From the NCBI GenBank assembly GCA_025200525.1, contig CM045758.1, positions 5,390,580 through 5,454,579 on the forward strand: 64,000 nt of DNA, in the 5' to 3' direction. Position 1 is the stretch's first letter; the number at the start of each line of letters is the position of its first letter. A model generated the notes under the pieces. The model was not told the DNA's origin, ran no database searches, and saw only the letters and a list, made by a program, of their open reading frames with translations. The translations under genes were made by a program, and so were the position numbers. This document shows positions 22,006 to 34,656 of the stretch, piece after piece. This DNA comes from Camellia lanceoleosa. Lineage: Eukaryota; Streptophyta; Magnoliopsida; Ericales; Theaceae.

Positions 22006-25000
22006 TGTCACGCCTAAATTTTCATGCCCAAATGATAATACATTTACTTCAAATCAAAATAACATAAAACAAATAAATACCCTCATGGGTTTACAAGTTT
22101 CCAAGGCTTGAACTTGGTTACATAAAATGGTTATTCAAACCCATACATACAAAGCCCTTGGCTTACAATACAGAGTCACGCAAAATAAGAGCATTGTACT
22201 CCCAACACACATACTTCCACGCCTCTAGTTGGGTGGAATCATCACATCATTTCCTGCACAAAAATCCCGTAGGGTGAGCATAAAGCCCAGTAGAAAATTC
22301 TTAACAAAGTATATACATTTTATACAAGTCTCAAGAGATGAAATGCACATGTCATGCTATGCCATGTTTGAAGATAATTTACATATTTATCCTTTAGAAA
22401 CCATCATGCTCAATGATGTCATGCAATTTCAATTGTTCAATACTTAACAATTTATTTTCAAGGGCGGTAAATACGTCTCTGGTAATCCCTAGGCCGGTGT
22501 CTGCAAGTAGACTATACAAGTACTACCAAATTGTCATTTTTACCAATCGCAACTGGAAAAATCAACAATCACCTATCCGCACGGATTTTTCGGTCTTTCA
22601 CCCGGGACCCGCAGGCCAACTTATTCTACACCACCTGTCAAGACTTACCATCATTATTTACCCCAAAACCATTTCATGAAAACTTATTTCTCAACATTCT
22701 TTTCTCAATGCAAGTTTTCAAATCAACCATCAAAGTGTAATGTAATGAAATGAAATGATATGCCAATACCATGTTAAAAATGCAATGCAATATTTCTTTC
22801 ACTTTCAATACTCCCACACAATATTCCCATTGTGATCAAAATTCTCATTTCAATACAATTTCACAAGATGAATAAATACTTTTATTTCAATTCATCAAAG
22901 GAATAACATAATTCCCACATTTCAAGTAATCTTAACAATTTAGTCATCTCAAGACTATATTAATACTTTTAAACAACAATGCCCAAAATTTCAACAATTC
23001 TCATATTCCATGAAAACATCATTTATATGTAAATAAATAAACAATTTTCAAATATCATTTTTTTTTGGCACACAAAATAATATAACAACATATTCTAAAA
23101 ATTTTCAACATCTTTGTTAAAAATTCTCAACTTCTAGATTTTCTCATCAAAAGCTATTCATCTTCAAATATTTGAGAAGATCTCACCAAAAACATCTTTC
23201 TTTCATCAACATAGTTCAAAAACCCTAAATTTCTATTTTTAGAAATAAGAAAGTAAACCCACTTTCGAAAATCAATCATCTTCTTGAATCAAAAATTCAT
23301 TTTTATCAAAACAAATCAAAAGATGATTTCTAAAATCATTTAGATCTTGCAAAAACATATATATAACTCAAAGGAAGTCCCCACCTCGAGTTAGAAGAGG
23401 AAACCAAGCAAAAATCTAATTTCCACCAAAATCATGAATCTGAATTCGAATATTTGGTGATTGTAATTATGTTGAAATTTCCACCAACATAGATCTGCCA
23501 CTTGGCTCAACATTGCATAAGGAACAGTATTTTCTAACTTTGACCATCGAATATTCTTCCAGTCCCCAATATGAAGAATAGTCCCATCAGCACACCGAAA
23601 ATCAATCCACAACAATCAGGAATAGAATGGGTTACCCTAAGGCTCTATCTCAAATGGCCCAGCACTGAATCTCCTCCTAGTTTTAAATATTTTAAGCCTA
23701 GATGGAAGAAAGATCCCAAGGTCCTTTAAACGCTTCTTAATAAGCTCCATTGTGAAGGATGAGGAAAATATTGGTGTATGGGAATCCAATGCTGGAAAAA
23801 CCTCTTGAATGGCGCATTCTCAACTTCTCTATTCAAAACACAAGTGAATCACTGTGTCTTCAACATCAATGTGATCCTCGTAACCATGTGTTATGACAAC
23901 TGCTTCAATTTGAATGCAATTTCTCTCCACTCCTATACCCATTTTGGTGCCTTTAAGACTAGCTTTATCAGCCTTAACTCTGTGCCCTCCCACTCCACTA
24001 CTGTCTCCATTGCTGTCAACTACTACCATGCATATAAGGGAAATCCTCACAGATGTGAATTTCATCCAAATTCAAGACAAATGATTTTAAATTAGGAACA
24101 TAACCAACCTCAGAAGAACTATCATCATCATCTTCGGTGATTTTCTGCTCTTTTTGACCGCCAACCATGTATGAAGAGCCCAACGCATCCTTCTGGAAGA
24201 AGCTGAGCTCTGGCAGCTTTGAGCTCGGTCTCGCCCACTTCCAACTCCATTCCTAATCGCACTGCCGGCCACCACTGTTCTCAATCTTCTCCGGCCAACC
24301 CCCACCGGAATCCTTATGAAGGTCTCTCCCATCATCTTTCCTTCGTCGAGGATCAGAGTCACTCGCAGGATCTTCCCTTGAATGGATTGGACTAGAGCTA
24401 TGCTCACGTCTTGGACTCCCATCAGATGAGGATGATCCACCAACTGGAGACCGATGCCTATACTTCCTATTAGCTATACATCATTTAAAGGCTTACGAAA
24501 TGCTGCCTTTGCATCAGCATTTTCTGGGGACGGATACAGCATGTTTGACTCCATAATTGCTAACACCTTGCGTAATTCGAGATCAATTCATAGAGAATCA
24601 ACCCCTTTTGCTGAGACTTTCAGACAAGCTCCTTCATTCACACACACTCTCTCTCTCTCTCTCTCTCTCTCTAGAAAATATTCCTACACCTTTTGACTCC
24701 ACTTCAGTACCTCTTCTTTTCTTTTAGTAGACCACACCTCCTTTCACGATACAAGCATTCATGGCCACCCCACTCTCTCTTGTTCCAGCTCATACACTCT
24801 CAAGAAAATATTCCAATGCCCATTAAGATGGTCGGCTCATCCACATATTTATTTATTGTTTTCTTTCAGCAGACTACACCAGACTTTCTCTACAACTCTC
24901 ATCATTTTCTCACCAAAAGTGGACAAACCCAGCTGGAATAACCACACTACGAGAGATATATATATTAAACAAAACAAAAATTCTTCCCACCATCATGTCC

Positions 25001-25230
25001 CATTACACAAAAGCCCGTTACATTTATTTCTTTTTTTCACTCTCTCAGTGCATAACCCACCAACTCACTCTCCGTAATAATTTTCCACCGAATTGAACAC
25101 CCAGAGAGAGATATATTGCATTTTTTTAAAAAAAAAATCCACCCACCAAACATCATCATGCATATATTCTCTTCCTTTATTTATTTTATTATTATTATTA
25201 TTATTATTTTTTTTTTTTTGAGTCATTACA
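22006..25230 (-). mobile_element. solo LTR C (3.2 kb) with host-gene fragments
   Basis: Inserted in the LTR of chromovirus A with a perfect duplication TGTTC (22001-22005, 25231-25235). On the minus strand it starts TGTAATGACTC followed by A-rich (TAA)n and ends GGCGTGACA. The minus-strand phrase CTACTGGGCTTTATGCTCACCCTA near 22300 matches the general 3' layout of the family-A LTRs, which fixes the orientation. No gag-pol or internal domain is present, so I read it as a solo LTR. A stretch at about 23390-24554 has protein-like and exon-like sequence not expected in an LTR. Confidence 0.8.
23391..24554 (-). pseudogene. fragments of host genes inside solo LTR C
   Basis: On the minus strand, ATG at 24554 opens MESNMLYPSPENADAKAAF. 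After a small frameshift near 24480 it continues NRKYRHRSPVGGSSSSDGSP and REDPASDSDPRRRKDDGRDL, to about 24290. This acidic/Arg-Ser-rich N terminus looks like a plant nuclear SR-type protein, possibly RSRC2-like; that name is tentative. Further fragments give KITEDDDDSSSEVGYVPN (about 24140) and IDFRCADGTILHIGDWKN (about 23600), unrecognised. Stops and frameshifts separate the pieces. They could be transcript pieces captured during reverse transcription, or remnants of another element. Confidence 0.5.
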
Positions 25231-26387
25231 TGTTCAGAGCAGGTTAGTTGCTAGTTGTTCAAGTTGTTGTTGTCCAGAAATTTGCTTCTTCACTCAAGCG
25301 AGGCTTTTTACGCTCGAGCGAGCCTTGCGAAATTTGCTTCTTCGCTCAAGTGAAGTTTCTTGAGCTTGAGCGAGCTTTGAGAGTTCTCAGTATTTTTCCC
25401 AGACGTAGAATTTTCTAGGAAGGTGAAGTTCTTCGCTCAAGCGAGACTTTTTGCGCTCAAGTGAGGGTATGAGACTGTGAAATACCTGAAGGAATGTATT
25501 CTGCGCTCGAGCGATGCTTCTTGTGGTCGAGCGAGGTTTCTTGTTGTGTCTGGTCGCTCGAGCGACAACTCCTTCGCTCAAGCGAGGTTCGCGTATATCA
25601 GTTCGCAGCATAGCAGTTTTATATCACTTTTTGATTTCCTTTCTTCTCAAAACCCTAATCCGGCACTCTCTCCCTCTAAAATATTCTCTCTCTCTACAAA
25701 TACACCTAGATTTAGGGCTCTCTCAACCCTAGTCCCTTTGTTAAAAAGGTGGAGCATCCCGTGGGCTTCCTATTGATCCGAATAAAAATGAGTTTGGGCA
25801 TCTTTGAAGTTCCTCCTTATCTCCTTTGGGTTTCTACACTTAAGATATGGATATTCTACACCTTAATATAGCTTTTAACCTAGATATTTGTTGTTATGTA
25901 TAGATGATGGGATTTTGGAGTGAATTTAGGTATACTGGGGTTTGGGTTCAAATTAAAAGAGGGGTTTTTTCATTTTGGGTTGCAAAATGAGTATGGGGCT
26001 TTGAATATGAAGCCTCTTGTGTTAAAATTGTGAAATTTGCCCTTGGGGTTGATATTTGAAAAAGGGAAAAATTTGCCCTAATTTGGGTTGGATAATCATT
26101 TTGTATAAATAATGAAATTGATATGGGAAATGTGAAATTGGGAGGATATGTAAATAAATGGTGTAGTTGGATTTGTTAAGTCACTCACCTATGGAAATTT
26201 GATAAATTATCTGTTATATAGATTATATAATTGTTTAGAAATATTTGTTTTGAGCTAGTGGTGGAGGATATCTATGATTGTTGTAGAAATTGCATGAGGA
26301 TTAAGTGAATTGAAACTAATCATATAAATTATGTCATTGAATATGATGGCTTGATTAAACCATTGGATATGTGTTATGGATAGTTAT
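25231..26387 (+). repeat. 5' LTR of chromovirus A, segment 2
   Basis: Continues the LTR after solo LTR C and matches 36691-37780. It contains the CGCTCGAGCG palindrome cluster (25300-25590), then a CCCTAA-bearing tract and a pyrimidine-rich CTCTCTCT tract. Open frames here are products of the repeated CTCGAG phrases and are not genes. Confidence 0.85.
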
Positions 26388-29300
26388 TGTGATAACCCAA
26401 CCTGTAATATACTTAATTATGCATGTGATTATGTGTTTGATATGAATTTGTATGTTTAATTATGTGAGTTATTATGTGATTATGAATTTATATCTGTTGA
26501 GTGTAGGAAAATCTATTGCTATCGGGGCTTTGAACTAAAAATTTATAGCCTTAGAGGCGCTAGAAACCAAAACCGATTTCATATCTGTGTTTAGCAGGAT
26601 TTTTAGAGCCTACGGTAAAATTTGGCAAAATTACGATTCGTAATGAATTAATTGAGCTTAATTAGCATAAACTTGAGATTAAGCCAACCTCATTATGTAT
26701 GTAATTTTATGTTTAATTAATTAAGGAGATTTGAATTCTAATTGGTTGTTACTCTAAGGTAATTTGGGATTTATGAGAATTTTGGAGTTTGATTCGTATT
26801 TGATTTTAATAAGGATTTATTTTGGAATTAGAAATTAAGAGTCCCAATGGCTTAAGGAAGTGAAATTAACAAGTTGAATCAATTAAATACGGACTCATTT
26901 GGGAGCTAATTAAGTTAATTATGTTATAAGGTTTGAAAAATTATGAGTATAATGAATTAAATCTATTTACGAGGTATCCAATTTGAATATGAAATTTATT
27001 GACAAGGATTTTGGATTTAATTTGAAATTGAGGGCCTTGGTGATTTACGAAACAAAAATTGATGATGATAATAAGTTCAATTTAATATTTGGAACCTGCT
27101 TGTTTTATTTTGGGACATTGATCGAAGTGGTAACATAATGGTAAAGTAAGAGTGAACCAAGAATTTAATTCGAATAATTTTTCCTACGAACAGCCGTCAC
27201 TCTTTTGCCCTTTTCTTTTTCCACACTTTGAATTTGGATGTGAGGCTAGAACCATTGGAAAGCTTATTTTCGGGGCTTCGATTTGGACACAAGAAAGACC
27301 TAGAACAGAGTTCGAATGAGAGGGTTATAGCCGTTTGAAATTTTCATATATGTGCTGGAAGCAGGTACGCTTGAGCGTGGAAAGCAACGCTCGAGCGGAC
27401 TGCGCGAATTCAACAAGTTTAAAGGCACTTTTCTAGATCATTCTTCACGTCTTCATCTTCTCTCTTCATCCCTCTCACCCTTAGTCCGAAAACCCTAGAG
27501 ATTTTGGCCCAAATACTTTCCATTCCCCAAAGTTTTGGCCAAGATCCCATACCAAAAAATGAAAAAGGCGTGAAGATCTTACTTTTCTACCGATTGGAAT
27601 TCGGATTTTCTCAGGATTTTTCTCAATGCTTTGCTCTTTTGCTTGATTCTTGAGGTAGGGGTCTTAGTTCTTCTTCAATACTTGAATTAATAGATAGATT
27701 TGTGATATTTTGATTATATAAATGCAAAATCTACATTTTTGAGCATATAGTGTTATATCATGGAAATTGGGGGTTTATGGTTTGAAGTGTTGGGATTCAA
27801 TTGTTGGGTTAAGATTATGGATTATGAACCTTGGGTGTATAATCAATGGGAAAATTGGAATAAAAAGAAGTGGTGTGAGAAGTTTTAATTTTTCTTGAAA
27901 GTTTTAATTTTTCTTGAAAACCCTAAATTGATTCATGATGATAATTAATGATTTTTCCCAAATTGAAAGTAGAATCATGAAATTGAGAGGTTGAATTATA
28001 TATATACAAGTTTAATTGGATTTTGGAAGTGTTTGAAAATTATGTTAAAAATTAGTAATTGAACCTTTATTATGGATGTTGTAAATTTACATGCATCATA
28101 GATTTCTTGGAATTGATTTCATGTTTTGATGAAATAAGAACTAAGCTTTGGAAAATTATGAATTTATGAACAAATGAGTTCAATTTTTAAATTAAAGGAG
28201 TTTTGATGTAAATGATTTAAAATTGATCATATTTTCTTGATTATTTAAGAGTTGTATGTTTTTAGATAAGCCATGTATGTATGAACCCAAGTCTTGAAAT
28301 TATTTTGAAAGCTCAATTCAAGTTTTAGAATTTGTGAGCTTGGAATTGGGCTTGATATGAAGAACATGAATTGAGTTGAATTTGATGAATTTGAAGTTTG
28401 TATGTAAATGCATGTAAGGGATTGTCATGAGTTTGCATATTTGATTACAAACATGCATTTTATTAATCAAACATGCATTTTATAATAAATTGAAGGTTAT
28501 TTGGCACACGCAAACACGATAATGTTGAATTTCATGAAGTTCATCATCAATTGTACCATTTAAGTTGAAAATGATGACTATATTTCACATGCATGTATAT
28601 TTCAAAATGATATGAAAATTAATTTGCATGAGCTTTGAAGTTATGAAGTGAGTTTGATATTCGAGTTTATGAGATGGATTTATGTAAATTTGAGATTCAA
28701 ATCTTATAAAATTAGCCCTTATGTTCATGTTAAAAGTTATATGGTGGAAATATGAGTCTTATAATATTAATTACATTGGTTGGAACTAAGTTTTGAAGCT
28801 CAAACATAATATGGAAAAACCCAGAATTCGACTTGTTCGCTCGAGCGTGGAGAGTCCCGCTCGAGCGTACCCTGTTTTACTACACTCCTCGCTCGAGCGT
28901 CAAAAGTCTCGCTCGAGCATAATTTGTAAGCAACCAGTACTTTTGCAGACTAAAGGGGTCCGCTCGAGTGGAGGGCCCTGTTTTAGAAATTTTGAAAAGA
29001 TGTTTTATGCTTCATTTTCCGTTCTCTTTTATTTCAAAGCACTCTTAGATATGCCTTAAACATTGTAAATGAATTAAAGAACATGAAAGGAGCCTAAGAA
29101 TGTTTAACAAGTTAAAGAACGAAATGAATTGAAATGTGACCCAATGTGTTATGAATTATGTAGGGTTCTGTAAAGTTATGTTAAACTTTGATTATTTTCT
29201 GATGACACGACATGATTAGTTTTTCTGAAATGCTATATTTTGTGTGAATGAATGATCGTCCAAGTTTTTGAAATGTACACGTGGCATCGATAGCATCATG

Positions 29301-30110
29301 TGATATTTTGCGTCCCTTTATGGGTCATCGAAATGCCTTTACGGCTGTCCCTTTATGGGTCATCGGAATGCCTTTATGGCCGTCCCTTTATGGGTCATCG
29401 AAAACGTCTCTATGCACATGAGTCATCAAGTCCCTTTATGGGTCATCGAAATGCCTTTGCGGCCGTTCCTTCATGGGTCATCGGATTTGTTAATGCTAAT
29501 GGATGTGCCATGTACTGTAATGTAAAATGTACGAACTTTGAATATGAATATGAATACGTATATGAATCTATTTCTGTTTTGACATCTGATCACGTACAAG
29601 ACTCTATTTCTATATGGACATCATTTAGTAAAATCTTTATTCTGTTTTTATTCACTGGGTTTTAGCTCACTGTATTATTTATGTATGTAGGTGATCAGGC
29701 ACGTGACCAGGCCTAGAGCTTCTGCCCGGATTCTGTTTTGTCATCCAACCTATGTGCCTTCCGTGGAGGTTCCGGATATGTCTAGTGATTATGGTTAAGT
29801 GCATAAAGTTCAAGTTTTGTTTTCTTGTTTGGTTAAACAAGTCATTGCTTCTTTTGTAAATAGGGTTAAGTCCCTTTTTGTCTAATCTGTAAATATATGA
29901 TGACGTAAGGGTGATGTGTAAATATGTATATAAAAAGTTTAAAATTTTTCCGTCTCATTTAAGTCTGCACAGCTCAATGGATGATGTATATTTGCTATTT
30001 GCTTCCGCAGCTCCTAATTATATGTTATTCTGTTATGAGGCCTTTGGTAATCCAAGGATTACTGGCCGGTTACGACACTAAACCTGTAGGGGTGGGTTTG
30101 GGTCATGACA
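26388..30110 (+). mobile_element. solo LTR, family B copy 2 (3.7 kb)
   Basis: Begins TGTGATAACCC and ends GGGTCATGACA. It interrupts LTR A at a point that is continuous in the 3' LTR (near 37785). The flanks GTTAT (26383-26387) and GTCGT (30111-30115) are a decayed 5-bp duplication. It shares its 3' third with 14499-16826 but is 1.4 kb longer, with an additional interior AT-rich region. It carries CTCGAG palindromes near 27365-27400 and 28835-28980 and a minisatellite at 29306-29490. There are no coding domains. Confidence 0.82.
29306..29490. repeat. minisatellite CCCTTTATGGGTCATCG in LTR B
   Basis: The phrase TCCCTTTATGGGTCATCG(A/G)AA recurs at about 29312, 29348, 29383 and 29430, with a variant (TCCTTCATGGGTCATCGG) at about 29467. 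Several copies are followed by TGCCTTTNNGGC. The open frame over it is an artefact of the repeat. Confidence 0.85.
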
Positions 30111-30965
30111 GTCGTTGTATATGACAATGCCTTTAAATACATTGTATATGTATCATTGTTTGGGAGGAGATGGGGGATGTACTCCATTGCTTGGAAGGAG
30201 ATAGGGATGGACTCCATTTAAAATTAAGTTGGCCGGAATGTTCAGGGTGAAAGTCCCGAAACCTTATATTTATGGGTGCCGATTCCCTCATATGTGAATT
30301 CCGTAAAATGGTAGATATTGAAGTGTTTGAATAACGGTTGTTGTTGAATTGTGAACCAATGAGTTGTAGCCTCATTTGGGGTTGTTTAGATAACAAGGAA
30401 CTATATTCATGAATTGATTTGAAATGAATGAATAGAAATGGATTGAGATGTAAATATCAATATTGAATGATCATGGAAAGAATATGAGTTGGTTATGTAT
30501 ATTGAACATTCATCTGACACTCATATCTTAGTTAAACCTCATATATTGTGTTAGTATATTTTTACGAGGCTTTGGCTCACCCTACTTGGGAAACCATTTT
30601 CAGGTACAGGTGATATGCTTTCTCCAAGGGCATAACTTGGGAGGACTTAGGAGCTGAAGGCTCTGTATTGTATTATTTTTTGTATTTAAATATTTATTCA
30701 AGCCGAGGGCTTTACATGTATAGAGCTTATGACTCTTTTTTGTTGTAACCAAGTGATAACTTGGAAAGATGTACACCCGTAGGACATTTATTTTGGTTAT
30801 TATTAACTTGTATTACAATCTATAGATTTAGGATGAATATTTATGAATGTATAATGCATGTAATTCCTTTTGTAATACGAATTCTGATATATAAAAGTGC
30901 ATCAATTATGTTTTATTCATTTCTATTATGAGTTGGGTTATTTGTATTATTTTGAGGGCGTTACA
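30111..30965 (+). repeat. 5' LTR of chromovirus A, segment 3
   Basis: 3' part of the LTR, ending GAGGGCGTTACA at 30965. It matches 37786-38000 and 42820-43415 of the 3' LTR region. Confidence 0.86.
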
Positions 30966-30968
30966 ACT

Positions 30969-30980
30969 TGGTATCAGAGC
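30969..30980 (+). other. primer binding site (initiator Met tRNA)
   Basis: TGGTATCAGAGC, three bases after the LTR end. This 12-mer complements the 3' end of plant initiator methionine tRNA and is the standard chromovirus primer site. Confidence 0.93.
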
Positions 30981-31370
30981 ATACCGGGTTTGAATACTTT
31001 GGATACATGGGAAGTGGTTAGTACCACAATGGGTTTGTTTCGCTTGTTAGAGACTTAAGTATGGATGTTATATGCTTATATGATAACATACTTATGTGAT
31101 TGTATGGGTATGGGATTTAGTTCCTAAGATGTTGATTAGGTCTACGGGTTTCTGGAAGTTTTATTAGAAAAGCACTTGATCATTGTTGTTTCTAATTGGA
31201 ACTCTAACAACGTCGTGGAATAGTCATTATTTAGGAAGGAAATTCGTATGTGTTTATGTGATTATGTGCTTATGTGGAGTGAATTACAGTTGTCCATCAT
31301 ATTAGGATGTGAGTGGATTAGCTTCGGCACATTTGTCAATGTGCTAATGTCTTTCGTTACTTTCATTAGG

Positions 31371-32750
31371 ATGTCAGGACGTGGTCGTAGTGGTAGGCGT
31401 GGTAGGCCTAGGAGGCATGAGATGCCTCTACTGAATAAGATTCCAGCGCAAGAGGAATGAGTTGGTCAGGCCAATGTGGCTGAACCAGTTGGTCAACAGG
31501 CCATGGGCACCTTAGCCCGCGAAATGATCAGAACATTAAGGGAATCCATGGACATTCTTAGGGTTGAGAATCAAGTCTAGGTCCAAGTAGCTCAAGCAGG
31601 GCCATCTATCTTGAAGATGGAGTTCTTCCGATCGAATCCGGACAAGTTTTTAGGTGATCCTAAGGAGCCACTGAAGGCTGATGAGTGGCTAGAATAGATA
31701 ATGAAGACGTTTGAGATACTTGGCATCGAAGACGGTGGTTTGAGGGCGACTTTGGCGTTCTTCCAACTGAAGAGAGATGCGGGTCAGTGGTGGAAGTATG
31801 CGCGGGGGCGCATTTGAGGGACTTAGGAGGCCTTTGTTAATGCCTTCCAAGACAAGTACTTACCTGCTATAGTAAGAGAGAAGTTGAGGGATCAATTTTC
31901 TTAGCTCAAGCAATTGATCACGCCAGTGGCTGAGTTTGAGGCCACGTTCACTAGTTTGTCGAGGTTTGCACCAGACTTAGTGGCGACAGAGGAGCGCCGG
32001 TGTTTGGAGTTCAAGAAGAAATTGCGGACCGGACTCATGTTTAGAGTGGCCGGATCTATGATTAGGGACTATAGGCGCCTTGTGGAGGCTGCAACCCATC
32101 TTGAAACTATCATGCATGCGAAGGAGGAGAGGATGAGGGGCTCTAGGAGGAGTCAGGATAGCCAGGGGGACAGTAAAAGGCAGAGGGGTTCTAATCCCCA
32201 ACAGTCCTAGGGAGCGCATTCGAGATCTACCTTTCCAGTGTCGAGTTCGAGTTCTGGGAGAGGTGGTCAGGGACATCACTTGTTTCAAATGTGGTCAGTT
32301 GGGCCACAAGTCTCCAGCTTGCCCATAGAGTGAAGAAAGGCTGCGAGCAACTTTATCTTTGGCTCGCTCTCAGGGCCAGATTCCGGGTAGAGGCTAGCCG
32401 CTCACTTGTTATTAGTGTGGGTAGGCGGGGCACTTGAAGAGATTTTGCCCATAGTTGGGTGGCACACCTGGTGCTTCTAGTTTGAGGCAGACACAGAGTC
32501 ACCAGCCTGCATAGTTAGCACAGGCCTTAAGAGATAATCAGAGAGCCTCTTCGGCTCAGTCAGTGTAGCAGTCCTACACTCCGAGAGGTGAGCAGGTAGA
32601 TCAAAGGCCAACTGGACGCGTGTACGCGGTCACCAGCCTGCACAATCAGCATAGGCCTCGAGGGCCAATCAGGGAGCCTCTTCGGCTCAGTCGGTGCAGC
32701 AGTCCTAGGCTCCGAGAGGTAACCAGGTAGATCAAAGGCCAACTGGGCAC
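31371..32750 (+). pseudogene. gag of chromovirus A (many stops)
   Basis: ATG at 31371 opens MSGRGRSGRRGRPRR, a basic N terminus common in Tekay-type gag. The core has FFRSNPDKFLGDPKEPLKAD, ATLAFFQLKRDAGQWW, AFVNAFQDKYLPAIVREK and ATHLETIMHAKEERM in one frame, interrupted by stops, most of them TAG where CAG or TGG is expected. After a frameshift between 32214 and 32281 a zinc knuckle CFKCGQLGHKSPAC (CX2CX4HX4C) appears at 32281-32322. A second knuckle near 32410-32454 is disrupted by two TAG codons. A 131-bp tandem duplication follows. Confidence 0.87.
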
Positions 32751-32761
32751 TTGTATGCTGT
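32500..32761. repeat. 131-bp tandem duplication in the gag-protease junction
   Basis: 32500-32630 and 32631-32761 are direct copies (both start CACCAGCCTGCA and share CCTCTTCGGCTCAGTC and TCAAAGGCCAACTGG). Since 131 is not a multiple of 3, the duplication shifts the frame. This fits the change from the zinc-knuckle frame to the protease frame. Confidence 0.88.
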
Positions 32762-33192
32762 TACCGTGCCAGATCTTGTACCCGCGCCAGATCTTGTACC
32801 GATTCCATCTATTGTGAGAGGTACCTTCTTGTTTTACAATTCATTTGCTAATGTCTTAATTGATACGGGTGCATCCCATTCCTTTATATCTTTTGCATTT
32901 ACATCGATTTTGGGATTGGAGTTGGCACAGTTAGCATCTCTTATTTATGTAGAGTCACCTATTGGTCATGAGGTTGTTCTGAAACTGGGGTGTCAGGGAT
33001 GTGACATAGAGGTCACCGGTCGTCAACTTCCATTTGTATTTGTTTTGCTTGACATGTCGAGTTTTGATGTTATTTTGGGTATGGACTGGTTATCATCATA
33101 TCAGGCTATTATAGATTGCTACCGTCAGAGGGTTACTATATGTACCTTGAGCAATGATTGCTTTTATTTCTTGGGGGACCAGAGTCTTATCA
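32751..33192 (+). pseudogene. aspartic protease of chromovirus A
   Basis: Open frame with LIDTGASHSFIS (active-site DTG) and the downstream motif FDVILGMDWL, both typical of plant Gypsy proteases. The frame ends with [10 protein letters not shown] at 33203. The polyprotein continues in a different frame from about 33160-33190, so a frameshift separates protease from RT. Confidence 0.9.
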
Positions 33193-34629
33193 CTGGTATA
33201 TGATCCGCGTGAGCGGAGTGAACTTAGTTGTATGCTCGCTAGCTTTGTGGGTAGTAAGTGTGATGAGGCTCGATTTGAGTTGCCAAGAGTGGTTTGTGAG
33301 TATTCAGATGTCTTTCCCAAGGATCTTACTAGTTTACCACCTTACCGAGAGATCGAGTTCTCTATTGATTTAGTACCTGGCACGGCACCGATTTCTATGG
33401 CACCATATCGATTTGCGCCTGCTGAGTTGAGTGAGTTGAAGATTCAACTCCAAGGATTACTCAATAAGGGTTTTATTTGCCCTAGTACTTCACCTTGGGG
33501 AGCACCGGCTCTTTTTGCTAAAAAGAAAGGTGAAGTCTTGCGACTTTGTATTGATTACCGGAAGTTGAACCAGGTAACTGTTAAGAACAAGTATCCAATG
33601 CTACGTATAAATGATCTGTTTGATTAGTTGAAAGGGTCTCGTTGTTTCTCTAAAATAGATCGGAGATCGGGTTACCATCAGTTAAAGGTAAGGGAGGAGG
33701 ATATCCCGAAGACGGCATTCCGTACATGGTATGGCCACTATGAGTTTCTTGTGATACCTTTTGGGCTAACCAATGCACCGGCTGTATTTATAGACTTGAT
33801 AAACCGAATCTTCCGAGAGTTCTTAGACCGTTTTGTGGTCATCTTTGTGGACGACATTTTGATTTACTCACCCTTTGAGGAGGAACATTTACGAGTGGTG
33901 CTTGAATTGCTTAGAGCCCATAAGCTGTATGCTAAGTTTGGGAAATGTGAGTTCTGGCTAAAGGAAGTGAAGTTCTTAGGCCATATGGTATCTGAGGAAG
34001 GGGTGACTGTAGATTCATCCAAAATAAAGGCAGTACAAGATTGGGCACAACCTAAGAATGCTTTCGAGATCCGTAGTTTATTGGGGTTAGCAGGGTATTA
34101 CCATCGGTTTGTAAAGGATTTCTCCAGATTAGTTTCGCCTCTAACTAGATTGACGAGGAAATGGGTTAAATTTGTATGGAGTGAGACTTGTGAAAAGTCA
34201 TTTCAAGAGCTTAAGGTTAGACTTACCACCGCTCCAGTCTTGATTATTCCGGAAAGGGGTTTGGGCTATTTAGTGTATTGTGATGCCTCACGAGAAAGTT
34301 TGGATTGTGTATTAATGTAAGAGGGGAAAGTAGTAGCCTATGTCTTGCGACAATTGAAAACCCACGAGAGGAACTACTCTACTCATGACTTAGAATTGGC
34401 AGCTATGATTTTGGCCTTGAAGATTTGGAGGCACTATTTATATGGTGAGAGATTTGAGGTGTTTTTTGATTATAAGAGTCTGAAGTATCTGTTCACACAA
34501 AAGGACTTGAATTTGAGGTAGAGAAGGTGGATGGAGTTCATAGAGGATTATGATTTCGAGTTGCATTACTATTCGAGGAAGGCCAATGTTGTGGCCGATG
34601 CCTTGAGTAGGAAATCTATCAGTAGTGTA
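33193..34629 (+). pseudogene. reverse transcriptase and RNase H of chromovirus A
   Basis: One frame throughout with in-frame stops. RT landmarks: [32 protein letters not shown] (first catalytic Asp), [24 protein letters not shown] (FVDD in place of YxDD) and [14 protein letters not shown]. RNase H follows with [17 protein letters not shown], then, after TAA at 34318-34320, [15 protein letters not shown] and [12 protein letters not shown] near 34610. Stops are TAG 33625-33627, TAA 34318-34320 and TAG 34519-34521. Each sits where CAG or CAA is expected. Confidence 0.92.
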
Positions 34630-34656
34630 GCTTGTATTGCCATCCGGGAATAGGAG

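Noticed and set aside
25387..25776. Overlapping open frames with RSSDNSFARARF-like peptides (also at 36663-37182, 42036-42744, 49035-49304)
   Set aside because: They are translations of the CGCTCGAGCG repeats in LTR A, found in several frames and strands, so not proteins.
29300..29665. 121-codon open frame in LTR B
   Set aside because: Produced by the CCCTTTATGGGTCATCG minisatellite.
30969..30980. tRNA gene suggested by TGGTATCAGAGC
   Set aside because: Only the 12-base primer-site complement is present; there is no cloverleaf.
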